Assembly: GCF_023159225.1 (NCBI RefSeq)
Contig: NC_063162.1
Location: forward strand, 95,870,880-95,934,879
DNA from: Perognathus longimembris pacificus
Lineage: Eukaryota > Chordata > Mammalia > Rodentia > Heteromyidae
Reading direction: 5' to 3'
DNA length: 64,000 nt
Under the pieces are notes generated by a model, which did not search any database, was not told where the DNA came from, and worked only from the letters and a program-made list of their open reading frames with translations. Shown piece by piece: positions 1 to 11,179 of this stretch (its first letter is position 1; the number at the start of each line of letters is the position of its first letter). Both the position numbers and the translations under genes were made by a program.

Positions 1-799
1 AAGAACTTTCCAGAAGGCAAGTTCTAGATAGTGTGATATTCCCTGGAAGAAATAATACCTGAATTAAATGGTATCTTATCACACAGAAAATTATTCTAAC
101 AGAAAAATGAAAGATCCATTGCCTTTTTCTCCTCAATATTTTTCTAACACCTAAAAAGTATAAGACAACAGACTCTCTACCTGAGTTTTGTCACTCTAAG
201 TAAGAATGAATTACACACTGTCATTTTATTTTTCATAAACAAAAGTCAGTCAAGATAAAGAAAGATTTCCCTTATGAATATAATTTCTAACTAAAAGCAT
301 TTTATAATTTGGCACCCTAGAATATATCAATGTGGCCCATAGAGAAGTGGGCAGGAAAGGGTTACCTTGTAAAACTTTGTGCCATTTTAGAAGGATAGAA
401 AAATGGCAAAGCTGCTTGATATTGGTATTCAAGAAGTACCAAAGAAGATGTAGGTCAAAGGCAAGCTGAAAGCTTCTCTCTTTGAGCTAAAGGACAGGTC
501 AGAGAGAGAGTAATAGCATAGGAAGGGGAGCAAAGAAACTACTCAAAGTGAAGACACAGGTGAAGGAGAGAATCAAGGGTGAAAGACAGGAACATTTTGA
601 GAAGAGTGCTTGATAAAAGAGGAATGATGTCAACAATCCCTAGAGTGTCCTGAACAGAAAAGAACCATAAAAATGCAAGTGGCGGAGACTGAGTTACACA
701 GAACTATCCTCAAGTACTAGCTACAGATGGGGGAAAAAATTGAGTGACATATTATAAGATGATTCAACAAGGCTGGGATATATAAGCAACAACTTTCCT
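1..799. other. Unassigned AT-rich sequence
   Basis: I recognise no gene or named repeat here. Between about 480 and 640 the plus strand is rich in A and G with scattered AGAGAG runs. No open frame has protein-like composition. Confidence 0.5.
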
Positions 800-957
800 T
801 AAGATTTTGATTTTGGGGGTCAGGAGGGGGGGCACGAGAGGAGGGAAGGGAAAGTGGCGAAAAACAACAGAGGGAGTAAGTGTTCAAAAAGAAATGTACT
901 CACTCCCTTACTTATGTAACTGTGACCCCCCCACACAATAAAATTTTTTTAAAAAGA
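800..957 (+). mobile_element. L1 3' end, strongly 5'-truncated
   Basis: A G-rich stretch is followed by 'gaaatgtactcactccctta', 'tatgtaactgtgac', an AATAAA-type signal and an A-rich tail. The same words occur at 32771-32872 and in reverse in the minus-strand L1 3' ends of this window, so this is a short L1 3'-UTR copy in plus orientation. The 5' limit is approximate. Confidence 0.65.
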
Positions 958-1116
958 TCTGGATTTCAGTTCAGTAGAAACAAATTGACTATAATGAAAG
1001 CAACAGTTTTGGGTTTTTTTCTTGCTTTATTTTATTTCTCTTTAATTGGGTTTTGTATTTTAGAGATATAGAAAAACCCTTTCCTCTTAGACATCAAGGT
1101 TCTATTACATAGAAAA

Positions 1117-1163
1117 GATAGAGAGATGGATAGATAGACAGATAGATATAGATAGATAGATAA

Positions 1164-1214
<51 letters not shown>

Positions 1215-1216
1215 TA
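1117..1216. repeat. (GATA)n microsatellite
   Basis: An imperfect GATA/GACA tetranucleotide tract that becomes almost pure toward its right end. The serine/tyrosine-rich reading on the other strand is only the repeat translated. Confidence 0.95.
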
Positions 1217-1557
1217 GTAAATAGGGAGATAGATGCATACAAATTATAAATACATGTATTGAGAAAATGGGTAAAATGTATGATGCTCTTCAGCTTGAAT
1301 AGATTGTAAATTTGGAAGGCAGAATTTTAAATCTTTCTCCAAAACTAGGAAAGGAAAAGGTCTGGCATATCAGTATCATTTGTTGAGTAATGACATACAC
1401 TAGCATAGTTTATCTTTAACAGGCTGAGGAAAATGAAGATAGAACAAGTATGATGCCTGCCTCTAATAGGACCCTGCAATGTAAGGACCAATACTTATGA
1501 TTGAGATTCATCTCAGCCTCTAAGAGCAATTACTGCTTGTCAGAAAATAAGAGGACA

Positions 1558-1761
1558 GCTGGGAATATGGCCTAGGGGCAAGAGTGCTTGCCTCGTATAC
1601 ATGAGGCCCTGGGTTCGATTCCTCAGCACCACATATACAGAAAATGGCCAGAAGTGGTGCTGTGGCTCAAGTGGCAGAGTGCTAGCCTTGAGCAAAAAAG
1701 AAGCCAGGGACGGTGCTCAGACCCTGAGTCCAAGCCCCAGGACTGGCCAAAAAAAAAAAAA
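1558..1761 (+). mobile_element. IDL-Geo SINE, full length
   Basis: Dimeric SINE. The left half is ID-like (A box near 'gcaagagtgcttgcc', B box 'gggttcgattcc') and the right half starts at 'ggccagaagtgg' and ends 'aggactggcc' plus an A-tail. It is flanked by a perfect 16-bp duplication, agaaaataagaggaca, at 1542-1557 and 1762-1777. The exact duplication indicates a fairly recent insertion through the L1 machinery. Confidence 0.93.
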
Positions 1762-2039
1762 AGAAAATAAGAGGACATTTTCACTGGCTCTTTAGTGAAC
1801 AGAGAAAAGTAATGACATGACTTAATCATACCTTAAACACTTTCCCCTCTGCTCCAGACACAGTATGAACTTTAAAGATTCTCAGAACTGCAAAAAAAAA
1901 AAAGAAGCAACCGTGGAAAGAGCAGCCTGTGGAAAGAAAACAACGAGGTTACTATGTGTCTTAGATGAGAAAGCTTCAGGACTGCATCATCAGAACAAGT
2001 GTCTAATATTAAATGGCCATAGGTCTATGTGTTTATTTC

Positions 2040-3455
2040 TGAGTCTTCTGTTCTGCTCAATTGGTTTTGAGGCCTGTTTTTGTGCCAGGACCAACCTGTT
2101 TTCATTACTATGGCTCTGTAACAGAGCTTGAAGTTTGGTACTGCGAGCTTGAAGTTTGGTACTGCTATCCCTCCTGCACTATTCTAATTTTTAATGATTA
2201 TTTTTGCTGTCGGTGGTCTTCTGCTGTTCCATATGAATTTTTTTGATTGCTTTCTCTATTTCACTAAAGAATGAAGTTGGGAGTTTGATGGGTATTACAT
2301 TAAATCGTTAGGTTGCTTTGGTCACCATTGCCATTTTCACGATTTTAATTATTCTAATCCAGGAGCGTAGAAGGTCTTTCCATTTCCTGAAGACTTATTC
2401 AATGTCCTTCTTTAAGTTAAGGTTTAAGGTTTTCACTATAGAATTCCTTCACATCTTTGATTAAGTTAATTCCTAAGTATTTTTCCCCCTGAGGATATTG
2501 CAAAAGGAACTTCTTTCCCAATTTCAGTCTCAAGCTCATTGCTGGCATACAGAAGAGTTACTGATTTTTGTGGATTGATTTTATACTGTGCTACTTTGTC
2601 CAAGTCATGAATCAGCTCTTGTAGCTTGGGAAGAGAGAAGTCTATAGGATAGGATCCTTTAAGTACAGGATCATGTCATCTTCACATAAGTATAGTTTTA
2701 CTTGTGCAACCACTCTAGAAAGCAGTGTGGAAGTTCTTTAAAAATTAGTCCAGCAATTCCAATAATAGTCATTTACCCAATACAGTAAAGCCACAAGCAC
2801 AAACATGTTTATTGTGCAACTACTCACTACAGCCAACATATAGAATCAGCCCAGATTCCCTTCAGTTGATGAAGGGATCCAGAAAACATGGTGTCTATAT
2901 ACACAATGCACTTTTAATTGTCAACTTAAAAGAATGATATTGTATAATTGATAAAGAAATGGAAAGACTTGGAAAAAATTTAAGTAAGTCAGGCCTTGAG
3001 AAACAAAGTATCCATGTTTTCCCTTGTGTGTGGAAGCTAGATTTAGCTTACAATGTAAGTAAATATGTTGGGTTGTGCACAAGTGTATATACATGCATTA
3101 ACTGAAATACAGTAGATTTAGGAAGTTTTCAAATAGTGTTAATTCCTTAGAAAGGCAAGATCAAAGTTCAGCAAAATGAAACACCAGACAGCAGGTACTC
3201 AAATTGGGTGGAGTGGGATCAAAGGAAGAGGGGATAGGTAGATGAATGAAGAGGAGAAAAAAAAGGAAAATGCATACAAGAATTGAGTGCATATCCTTCA
3301 AAACTAAGAAGAGTGAGGGAAGGGATGGGTAGAAGAGGAATGAGTGATAATGTTTGAAAGGGGTGACATTGATCAAGATATCCATAAACTGCTTTGTTAA
3401 ATGGCAATTCCTTTATATAACTACCTAAAGCCAATAATAATCATAATCATAAAGT
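2040..3455. mobile_element. 5'-inverted (twin-primed) L1 fragment
   Basis: Positions 2040-2690 are minus-strand ORF2 sequence. They match the stretch 35960-36560 of the full-length L1 (for example 'cttttgtggattgatttt' at both). Positions 2695-3455 are plus-strand L1: the start matches the region around 35205 read in reverse, and the rest is 3'-terminal sequence of the older L1 type seen at 17595 and 33402. The two parts point in opposite directions and about 750 bp of ORF2 is missing between them. The element is non-functional. Outer limits are approximate and I found no certain duplication. Confidence 0.8.
2124..2165. repeat. 21-bp tandem duplication inside the L1 fragment
   Basis: Two adjacent identical copies of a 21-bp unit beginning 'gagcttgaagtttgg' (2124-2144 and 2145-2165). 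The full-length L1 has one copy at the matching place (about 36020), so the second copy arose in this element. Confidence 0.9.
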
Positions 3456-3464
3456 CTGAGTTTT

Positions 3465-4258
3465 TCATAGTATATTAGTCAGCCTCCCATCACTGCCTAA
3501 TTTAGACAACTTAAAGAAAAAAAGGTATATTTTGATTCCCAGTTTCAGAGAGACAGAGATAGAGAAGCAGAGATAGAGAAAAGGATCACAAAAAATGTGG
3601 AAGTTTCAAAGGTCCAATTCCAATGACCTACTTCCTCCAATGAAGCTCCAACTTGCAAAGTTTCCACCACTATCAATTAAGTTATAAAGACAGTTACAAA
3701 TTATTCCTTTCCTCCTGCCATTTAAAAAATAAAAGAGGGGGAGATGTGGGGACGCTGGCTGTATATGTGGAGGGCCGGTCCCCGATTGACCCTCCCCTCC
3801 TCCTGCCCTGGGACCATATGGCCGGAAGCCACTCCTACGCCTTCTGGGTCAGGAACCAGAGGAGCCTGCCTCCCTTCTGGATCTCGGGTCCACGTGGATG
3901 CCTTCAAGATGGCGCCGCCAGTGCCCAGGGGCGGTCCTATTGGGGCGTGACATCAGCCTGTCGGGGGAGTCCCAGGATGCCACCCTTGCCGAGACAGCCC
4001 GGCTCAGCCAATTAGCCAAGTCCTTCCCTCCCCGCCTTCCTGCCTCCATCACCATAATAAAATCCTTCCCACCACCCCTTGGGCGAGGAGTTCAGTTCAA
4101 ACCTCAAAAAATAAAAAAAAATATTCCTTTCATGATATCAGTGCTCTCATCACCCAATCTCCTCCAAAGACTTCATCTTTGAACACTGTATGTTGAAAGC
4201 CCAGCTTTCAGCACATGAGCTTCAGTGACATTTTATATCCAAACTATAACATTAGCAC
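3465..4258 (-). mobile_element. Old interspersed repeat, split by the 3712-4121 insert
   Basis: The left part (3465-3711) has 'ttagtcagcctcccatcact', 'gattcccagtttcagag' and 'ccaatgacctacttcctcc'. The right part (4132-4258) has 'cacccaatctcctccaaag' and 'ccaaactataacattagcac'. Together they read like one old mammalian LTR-type (MaLR-like) repeat interrupted by the GC-rich insert. Family and strand are from memory and uncertain. Confidence 0.45.
3712..4121 (+). mobile_element. Retroposed 3' end of an endogenous retrovirus transcript (partial LTR plus A-tail)
   Basis: A sharply GC-rich, CpG-containing insert in AT-rich DNA. In order: a short lead, a polypurine-tract-like run (3724-3744), a TG-starting U3-like body ('tgtggggacg'), 'aagatggcgccgcca' at about 3906-3920, CCAAT at 4008-4012, AATAAA at 4056-4061, about 45 nt of R-like sequence ending 'ttcagttcaaacctc', then an A-rich tail. 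It is flanked by tattcctttc at 3702-3711 and 4122-4131. A tract plus U3-R ending at a poly(A) site, with a tail and a short duplication, is what L1-mediated copying of a retroviral mRNA 3' end would leave; U5 is absent. The alternative is a solo LTR in an A-rich target. No retroviral protein is encoded. Confidence 0.6.
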
Positions 4259-5929
4259 AGTTTGGAGGAGCTTAGAAGGTAAGAACATGCATATTGGGGA
4301 TAAAAGGTATGAATCCTGATTCTGCCAGATGTCTGTTTGACTATGATGAAGTTACATAAATATTTTTTGTGCCTCTGTTTTCTGATCTATGAGAAGGGTT
4401 TATAATAATATTTGTCATGTGTGGTTGAGAAAAGTCTAAATTAGCTAGCATACATAAAGATTGAAGACACAGCCTGTGATGAAACAAGTTCTATCTACAT
4501 GTTAACTAGAGTAAACATTAGAGAAAACACATTTTTTATTTTCAATATGAACAACCTGATTCAATAATAATTTTTCTGTTAAAATTTGGAAAGTTTTAGT
4601 TCAAAACTCAGCTTTCATCTGTTTTAGATCTTCTGGCAAAGAAATTCCAGAGGCTGAACTAGATTTTTGGAAGTAGGATGCATAAATTAATTATTTCAAG
4701 ATATATTCTTTAAGTGCCTGCTGTGTACCAGGTATCTTAGTTTTTCAGTCAGAAAAAAAAAAAATGAACAAAACTGTCCTTAAGGGCTGCATCACCAAAC
4801 TGCAAATATGTAAGAGATAGAGTACATTAGATAATGTATTTGAAATCACAGAGTAGAATGGTGTAGGAGGACAGGGATAGAAGAGGCAAAGTCTCAGCAA
4901 GGGAAGCTGGAATCAGAGAGATATGTTCAAATAGACACCTAAATTCTGGCTAAAAGGCACAGCCCATTTCAATACTTAAACATCTTTGCTGTAAAGGAAT
5001 AGTGTAAATATCTTGGCACTTGAGCTTTGGGCTATTGATCATTTTTTTTCTTCCTATAATGCCCTAGATGCCCACTCAGCCAATGAAAAGAGCCAGGATA
5101 GGGCATGCAGGAGCCATCAAGCAATTAGTGAAAAGCTCAGGCGAGGGTCCAGAGGAGGAGTTCCTTACTATAAGTTCCTCTAGGAACTTATTGGATTTCC
5201 CTTTGTGTCCCCTCTCCTAATGGAGAGTTTTGCTGCTTTCTTTCATGGCTTTCTCCTTTGACTTTCAAATAAGCTCATTCTGGGGGGACAGGGGTATCAG
5301 TGTGGGTTTCATCTTGGCACTTGAAAACTAAATCTGTATTGGAACTTTAGATTACCAGGCATTTTGCATCTTTGAGTGTTGGTATGGGAAGCATACTACT
5401 CGATGCATTGCTCTCCAGCAGACCCTCAACAAACATCACTAGAATACAGAGCATCACTGTCTAGGGTAATCCATATTTCCCCATGTTTAAATTCCCACAC
5501 TGGTAAAATGCTACAAATATCACTATCAGGGATAAAGGGAGGGGGAGGTTATAGAAATATTTGAATACCAAAATGTACTTGAATGACAGAATCCCATCAA
5601 TGAATGCTTAGTTGAAAGGTAAATGGAACCGTAGGCAGTTGTAACAGCATTTCACTTTTCCTGTATGTTTGGCTCATATTCAAATCCACAGTTTTGTCAA
5701 AGTTGGCTTGGCAGTTGCCTCCCACTCATTCCTAAGGGCGGATGGAAGAAATCTTAAATTCTTACTCATCTAATGGTACAAAGTCTTTTTTTGACTTGCA
5801 GCGATGCCAAAATGTGAAGAGAGAAGCAGTGGAAGTAGCTGATATTCATCTTCTTTCATGTCCAAAAATTACAGGAATGGACAAGAAATTAGAGTTAGAA
5901 AAGATATACCTGGGTTTACTACTTCATCC
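4259..5929. other. Unassigned sequence with a near-perfect palindrome
   Basis: No gene or clear repeat, apart from a weak MIR/L2-like phrase ('gtgcctgctgtgtaccagg', about 4715). At 5170-5191 there is an inverted repeat with 10-bp arms (ataagttcct / aggaacttat) and a 2-nt centre. Confidence 0.4.
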
Positions 5930-6165
5930 CTACAATGGCTCACAACTGTAATCCTAGCTGCTCAGGAAATTGAGGATGACCATTTGAAGCCAGTCCAGGG
6001 CAAAGGCAGGAAAGTCCATAAAATTCATCTCCAATTAATCACCCATAAAAAGTCAAGAGTGGATGGCTAACTCAAGTAGTAGAGCACCAGCCTTAAGTGA
6101 ATAAAGCTAAGGAACAATGTTCAGGCCTGAAGTTCAAGCCTCAGGACTAGCATAAAATTAAAACT
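5930..6165 (+). mobile_element. Old B1-Geo dimeric SINE
   Basis: The left half is B1/7SL-like ('ctgtaatcctagctgctcagg', then 'gaagccagtccagg'). The right half is the Geo-type monomer ('caagtagtagagcaccagcc' to 'gttcaagcctcaggactag') plus an A-rich tail. It is diverged, and a younger IDL-Geo lies immediately downstream. Confidence 0.75.
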
Positions 6166-6174
6166 AATAATTAT

Positions 6175-6378
6175 GGGGCTGGGAATATGGCTTAGCAGTA
6201 GAGTGCTTACCTTGTATGCACAAAGCCCTGGGTTCAATTCCTCAGCACCACATAACCAGAAAAGGCTAGAAGTGGAGCTGTGGCTCAAGTGGGAGACTGT
6301 TAGCCTGGAGCAAAAAGAAGCCAGGGACAATGCTCAGGCCCCGAGTCCAAGCCCCCGGACTGGCAAAAAAAAAAAAAA
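6175..6378 (+). mobile_element. IDL-Geo SINE inserted next to an older SINE
   Basis: A complete ID-like plus Geo dimer ending in a pure A-tail of about 14 nt. It carries several substitutions relative to the younger copies. No clear target duplication is visible, possibly because it entered the A-rich tail of the SINE before it. Confidence 0.88.
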
Positions 6379-7207
6379 TCATTATTATTATTTTTCTAAG
6401 ACACAATGTCCAAATCCTGGAAAGCTCAAACAGGATGAGCAAAATCATCCTATAGCAAAATATTTATCCCCACCACATCATGAATTCTTCCTAGTGATTG
6501 TAAATGAATTATAGTAGGCCCTTAAAATTTTGGTACAGTGCTTTTTGAGACCTTTTCAAGTTCTAAAACCATGAATTTTGTTTCTTCAAATGCCATAATG
6601 CTTAACTGAAATGCTTAACTGTTAATGATACCTTCAAACTTCCAATGTGTCTATATAATAATAGACCATAGTTTATTTATGCAGCTATTAAAATAAATGT
6701 CTCCAAAAGCACATTTCCTTCTAAAGTTACATTTCACATTACCAGTTAATTGCTTTTTCAGATTTTACTAAAGTTTTATCTTTCACAATGTGAGCAAATT
6801 TTGGACTATTTAGAACATATGCTGAATCAGCTTCACAAATCACATTTTCTTGTTTCTACATAAAGCTTATAGTGGGCTTGACAACTTTCAATTTTCAAGC
6901 TGCCATATAATTTGACAATCCATTTTTAATTTATTGAAAAAACGTTACTTTCTGGTTAAAACCATTAATAACTTGAATGATTCTCCAGCAGTCTCAACTG
7001 GATTTGTTCCTCAAGTCATTTTTCCATAGAGAAACAAAATTCTTCAGAACTCTGCTGGAATTTCAAATACTGTAAATGGAAGACAAGGACACAAAGCCAC
7101 AATGGAATGGCAGAGCTTTGTGACCACTTCACTTACCAGCTGGCACGCATTTGTATACTCCAGTCTTGTGCTAGGTGACATTCAAACTCATGATTAGCAA
7201 ATTTACT
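6379..7207. other. Unassigned AT-rich sequence
   Basis: No recognised repeat. Read on the minus strand, about 6760-6860 keeps a short protein-like frame (see the gene-like segment at 7740-8105), but nothing firm. Confidence 0.35.
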
Positions 7208-7437
7208 GCTAGGTACCAGTATCTCACCCCCATAATCCTAGCTACTCAAGAGGTTGAGATTTTAGGGATCAAGTTTCAAAGCCAGCCCAGTCAGGAAAGT
7301 CCATGAGATTCCTATTTCCACTTAACCAGCAAAAAACCAGAAGTGAGGGCATAGCCAAACTGGTAGAAGGCCAGTCTTAAGTAAAAAACAAAGGGACAGC
7401 ACCAAGTCCCTGAGTTCTATCCCCAGTACTGGAACCA
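7208..7437 (+). mobile_element. Old B1-Geo dimeric SINE
   Basis: A B1-like left part ('cataatcctagctactcaag', 'caaagccagcccag') is joined to a Geo-type right part ending 'ccctgagttctatccccagt'. Its 3' tail has become the CA repeat that follows. Confidence 0.75.
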
Positions 7438-7469
<32 letters not shown>

Positions 7470-7472
7470 ACT
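7437..7472. repeat. (CA)n microsatellite at a SINE tail
   Basis: A CA dinucleotide tract starting directly at the 3' end of the B1-Geo SINE. Confidence 0.93.
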
Positions 7473-7739
7473 AGAATAATGGACTCTCAGAATAAAGCAG
7501 TATGTTAATTCTAATTTATCAACTGTCCTATATCCTATTGTACTTATTATCTAGGCTAAAACTCAGAATGAGGCACTTTCCCACGAATTAGCATAAAGTT
7601 TAGTCATGTAGGCTATGTCCTTCTACAACTTTTATTTTAATCTATAGAAGTACACCATAGACATTTTAGTACCTGCAACGGTTCCCAAAGCAAATATAGA
7701 ACATTACATAACAAAACCCTTTCTTCTCCCTCTTTCAAC

Positions 7740-8105
7740 TAGACACCTTTTAGCTATTAGATAGTCTCATCTGAAGAAGCCCTTTCAGTGCTGTATTTGA
7801 AACATTTTTTGAATGGTCCTCAAATTTTTAGCAAGTTCATTCCAAGAGGTGAGAGCTTATCTCTATGATCTCTTCTGAAAATTTGTTCTTTGCAGGTTTC
7901 CTCTGTGTCATCAGGGCTTTGATCTTGTTCTAAAACACATTTTGTGTCTGTCACGACAGAACTCTTCTCTTAGCTCCTTATGCAATTGTCCAGGTTCAGG
8001 CTGATATCGTCCATTCTTTTCTTCTACTTCATACTGGTAGTAGTAATCTCTTTGTGCTAAAAATATTCCCTTTCCAATAGGCGAGTCCTCCTATCCCATA
8101 TCAAT
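7740..8105 (-). pseudogene. Possible decayed gene-like segment, family unknown
   Basis: On the minus strand a frame of about 50 codons (about 8090 down to 7920) has protein-like composition, with stretches such as YYYQYEVEEKNGRYQ and LREEFCRDRHKM. It then meets a stop. One base away the reading continues as DDTEETCKEQIFRRDHRD for about 30 codons. A single frameshift between two compatible frames would fit an old processed pseudogene or retroposon fragment. I do not recognise the protein, there is no start codon, A-tail or duplication, and chance open frames of this size occur in such DNA. Confidence 0.2.
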
Positions 8106-8497
8106 ACAACTGATTCTGTACTGGTGTTTCAGGATTTTTTTAATGCATATAATCTATAGATTTGGGGGCCAGAGGAATTAAATCATGAAAAATTCCTTTT
8201 TTAAGAGTACAACTTATAGAAAAGCTTTTTTGTAGGACTCAAGCTAAAGTATATTCTAAATATGAGTTATGAGGCAATCATAGTAAAAAATTGTTTCTTA
8301 TATCTTATAGTCATATTTTGCTCTACTAATATATGTTCAAATACAAAATATACTAATATATAGTAAATAATGATTATATTTTGTATTTTCAATTTTATTT
8401 GTGTTCTACAAAAGAACTAATTCTTCGCAATTTTTTTCTAATAGAATGAAAAATATTCCTTATGATAAACTTAATATGTCACAGGGCAGAATTTTAA

Positions 8498-8742
8498 GCT
8501 GGCCACTGGTGGCTCAAACCTATAATCCCAACTGCTGTAGAACCTGAGACCTGAAGGATCATATTTCAAATCTAGCCTGAGAAGAAAATACATAAGACTC
8601 CATCTGCAATTAACCAGCAAAAAGCTTGACTGGAGGTGTCTCTCAAGTGGTAAAACACCAGCTGTGAATAAGAAAGCCAAGTGGGACCTCCAGGTGCTGA
8701 GTTTAAATCACTTACTAAAATGTAAAAAGAAGGAAAAGAAAG
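8498..8742 (+). mobile_element. Old B1-Geo dimeric SINE
   Basis: The left part reads 'actggtggctcaaacctata' and the right part 'caagtggtaaaacaccagc', with an A/G-rich tail. Heavily diverged. Confidence 0.65.
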
Positions 8743-10444
8743 AAAAATAAGTAAAGGCTTGAGTTACATGGAAAAGAATGACAGCAATTTAAAAAGGCAG
8801 CAGGTTAAATCAAGTATTCAATCTACTTTTTAAAATGTTTAATGGGAAAGAAATGATTGACTTTATATAACCCAAGACTTTAAAAGTATTCTATTTCATA
8901 GTTTAAAATGAGAGTGAAAGGGTTGTTTTTTAAAGAATATTCTGGTTGATTTCAGATTGAATTGTGTTATGATTACTGTGTATTTCTTTAACAATTCCTT
9001 TAAAATGGACTATTGGTATGCAATCTAAATCAAGCTAACTAGATTATTTCTTGAAGTAGATGCTGCAAATTTCAACAGTGAAGCTTTTATTTGAAAGGTT
9101 CTAGATGGTGTTACATTTGCCTCAAATGTCAGAGTCCATCTTTGCTCTTGAAAGTAAAAGAAATATCTAAGAAAACAGAGATTAGCAGTGGAAGGAGGTC
9201 TTGCTTCAGCATGCCTGCGCATTCCATTTACAAAAGTCAAGAAATCCATTTATTGCTCAAGCAAAGATAAACAAATGATTAAAACATATCTGTCATTACA
9301 ACACATAAACAGCAGGAAAGAGAAGGACCAAGAAAAATAAATAGAACAATTAAGCCAAAAAAAAGAAATATTTTCAAATATATATTCAATCTTTATCAAT
9401 TTTTTAATATCTAAGATCTTATCTAATGTATTATAGTTAAAAGAGGGGACGGGATTAAGTGGTGTAATTCTAGATACTCAAAGAAGCAGAGCTCGAGCAA
9501 AAGTTACTACATTGTTTAATCGTGTGATCAAAGAGAAGTGGGGATGAGGTAGGGAAGAAAGAGCCAACACAAATTTGAATTGCTGAGCTGGCCACTTGAT
9601 GTTGGTGTCCAGGACAACTGATTGCTTTGACAATTAACTTTATTTGAAAAGTTCTAGTTCTAAAAAGTTCTGAGAAGAAAATGGAATATTTATCCACTGA
9701 CTCCTTTGTTCCATTAGTTGTGTGTGGAATTAATCACCACCAAACTTCAGATTTCATGCTTGGAAATAGTTGTCTCAAACCATCACTGGGAAACCATGAA
9801 GGCTAACACGAGGGTTGAACAGTGGGGCATGTCAGGTGAGACTGGAAGCAAGGAAGCCTGAGAGATCTAACACAGTGCATTAAATGGGTCTAAGTGTCTA
9901 ATACAAGTGATATAAATACTAGAGAATTAGAGGCAATATGACAAGCATAGCACAGTAGATGGCTGTTTTAGATGCTTAGATTTATTTAGCTAACAGTCCC
10001 AAAACACAGAATCAGCATCTGGTTAGGCTTTCTTGCTACATCTTAACAGGCATATGGAATCATGCAGAGAAACTGAGCAAGATGCCAAGCTCAAGTGTCT
10101 CTCCTTTATTGGGAAGCCACTAACACTATAGGATTCCCACCCTTAGAACCTCACCTAATTCTAATTACGTCCTGGTCCTTCCTTCAGATGCCAGTAAAAT
10201 CTGGGGATTTGGGAACTAAATTTCCAACACAGGAACTTAGGAAACACATTCAAAACGGAGCTGGAATTCAGTTTACTCTACCTTACATTTCAGTTGTTCC
10301 TTGATCTGTATGAAGCACCAACACATTCAGGAGATCAGGACCCAATCAGATCAATTGAAATATTTCTCAAGAAAATATTTATGATTAATAAATATTTCTA
10401 CAAATATTATTCAAATTGTTACAACATAACAAGAGATTGCATTT
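8743..10444. other. Unassigned AT-rich sequence
   Basis: No gene. A short motif, 'tttatttgaaa' followed by 'gttctag', occurs at about 9086-9104 and again at about 9639-9656, hinting at two copies of an unidentified old repeat. Confidence 0.35.
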
Positions 10445-10685
10445 CCAAGTTTTTTTTATTTTATTAATTAAGGTTTGTTGACCAGGTGTTGTGCAAAAGG
10501 GGTACAGTTACATAATAAGGCAGCAAGTACATTTCTTGTGATATCTTATACCCTCATTTTTCTTTCCCTTCCCTAGATAAGGTAGGCATATATACAATAT
10601 CCAGTGTACCAAAATCATATACAGTAACCACGAAGGGTACGCCAAGGGAAATTCACCTAGAACTTTAAATGCAACTTTAAATTTT
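10445..10685 (-). mobile_element. L1 3'-UTR fragment, younger type
   Basis: It matches the 3' UTR of the full-length L1 (34380-34590): 'accaggtgttgtgcaaaa', 'ggtacagttacata', 'gtacatttcttgtgatatct' and 'catatatacaatatcc' in the same order. It is strongly 5'-truncated; the T-rich left end corresponds to the A-tail. Confidence 0.85.
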
Positions 10686-10774
10686 TAACAATGCTTACTG
10701 CAAACAACTTAGTACAAAAGAGTCATGCATAAAAATTAATTTGTAAATTAGTGGTATTAAGAAAAGAATCATAG

Positions 10775-10975
10775 GGCTGGGGATATGGCCTAGTGGCAAG
10801 AGTGCTTGCCTCATATACATGAGGCCCTGGGTTCAATTCCCCAGCACCACATACACAGAAAAAACGGCCAGAAGTGGCGCTGTGGCTCAAGTGGCAGAGT
10901 GCCAGCCTTGAGCAAAAAGAAGCCATGGACAGTGCTCAGGCCCTGAGTCTAAGCCCCAGGACTGGTCAAAAAGAA
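10775..10975 (+). mobile_element. IDL-Geo SINE, full length
   Basis: A complete dimer with B box 'gggttcaattcc' and a G-interrupted A-tail. A perfect 16-bp duplication, aagaaaagaatcatag, lies at 10759-10774 and 10976-10991. Confidence 0.95.
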
Positions 10976-11179
10976 AAGAAAAGAATCATAGATGACTCAA
11001 TAATTTTACATTGAAACTAGCTTGTAAATGTCACAGAGGGTATTTCTTACACATAATCAAAAATTATCCATATTTTTATTTGCTCTATGCAACAGAAACT
11101 AACAATAATTTCATAAAAATAAATCTTCTATATAAAATGTAATAGTCACAAATACTACAACAGAATATTATTGAAATGT

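Noticed and set aside
1588..1795. Recurring peptides such as '[13 protein letters not shown]' or 'SGRVLALSKK' as a conserved gene family
   Set aside because: They appear at every IDL-Geo copy on either strand and are SINE translations.
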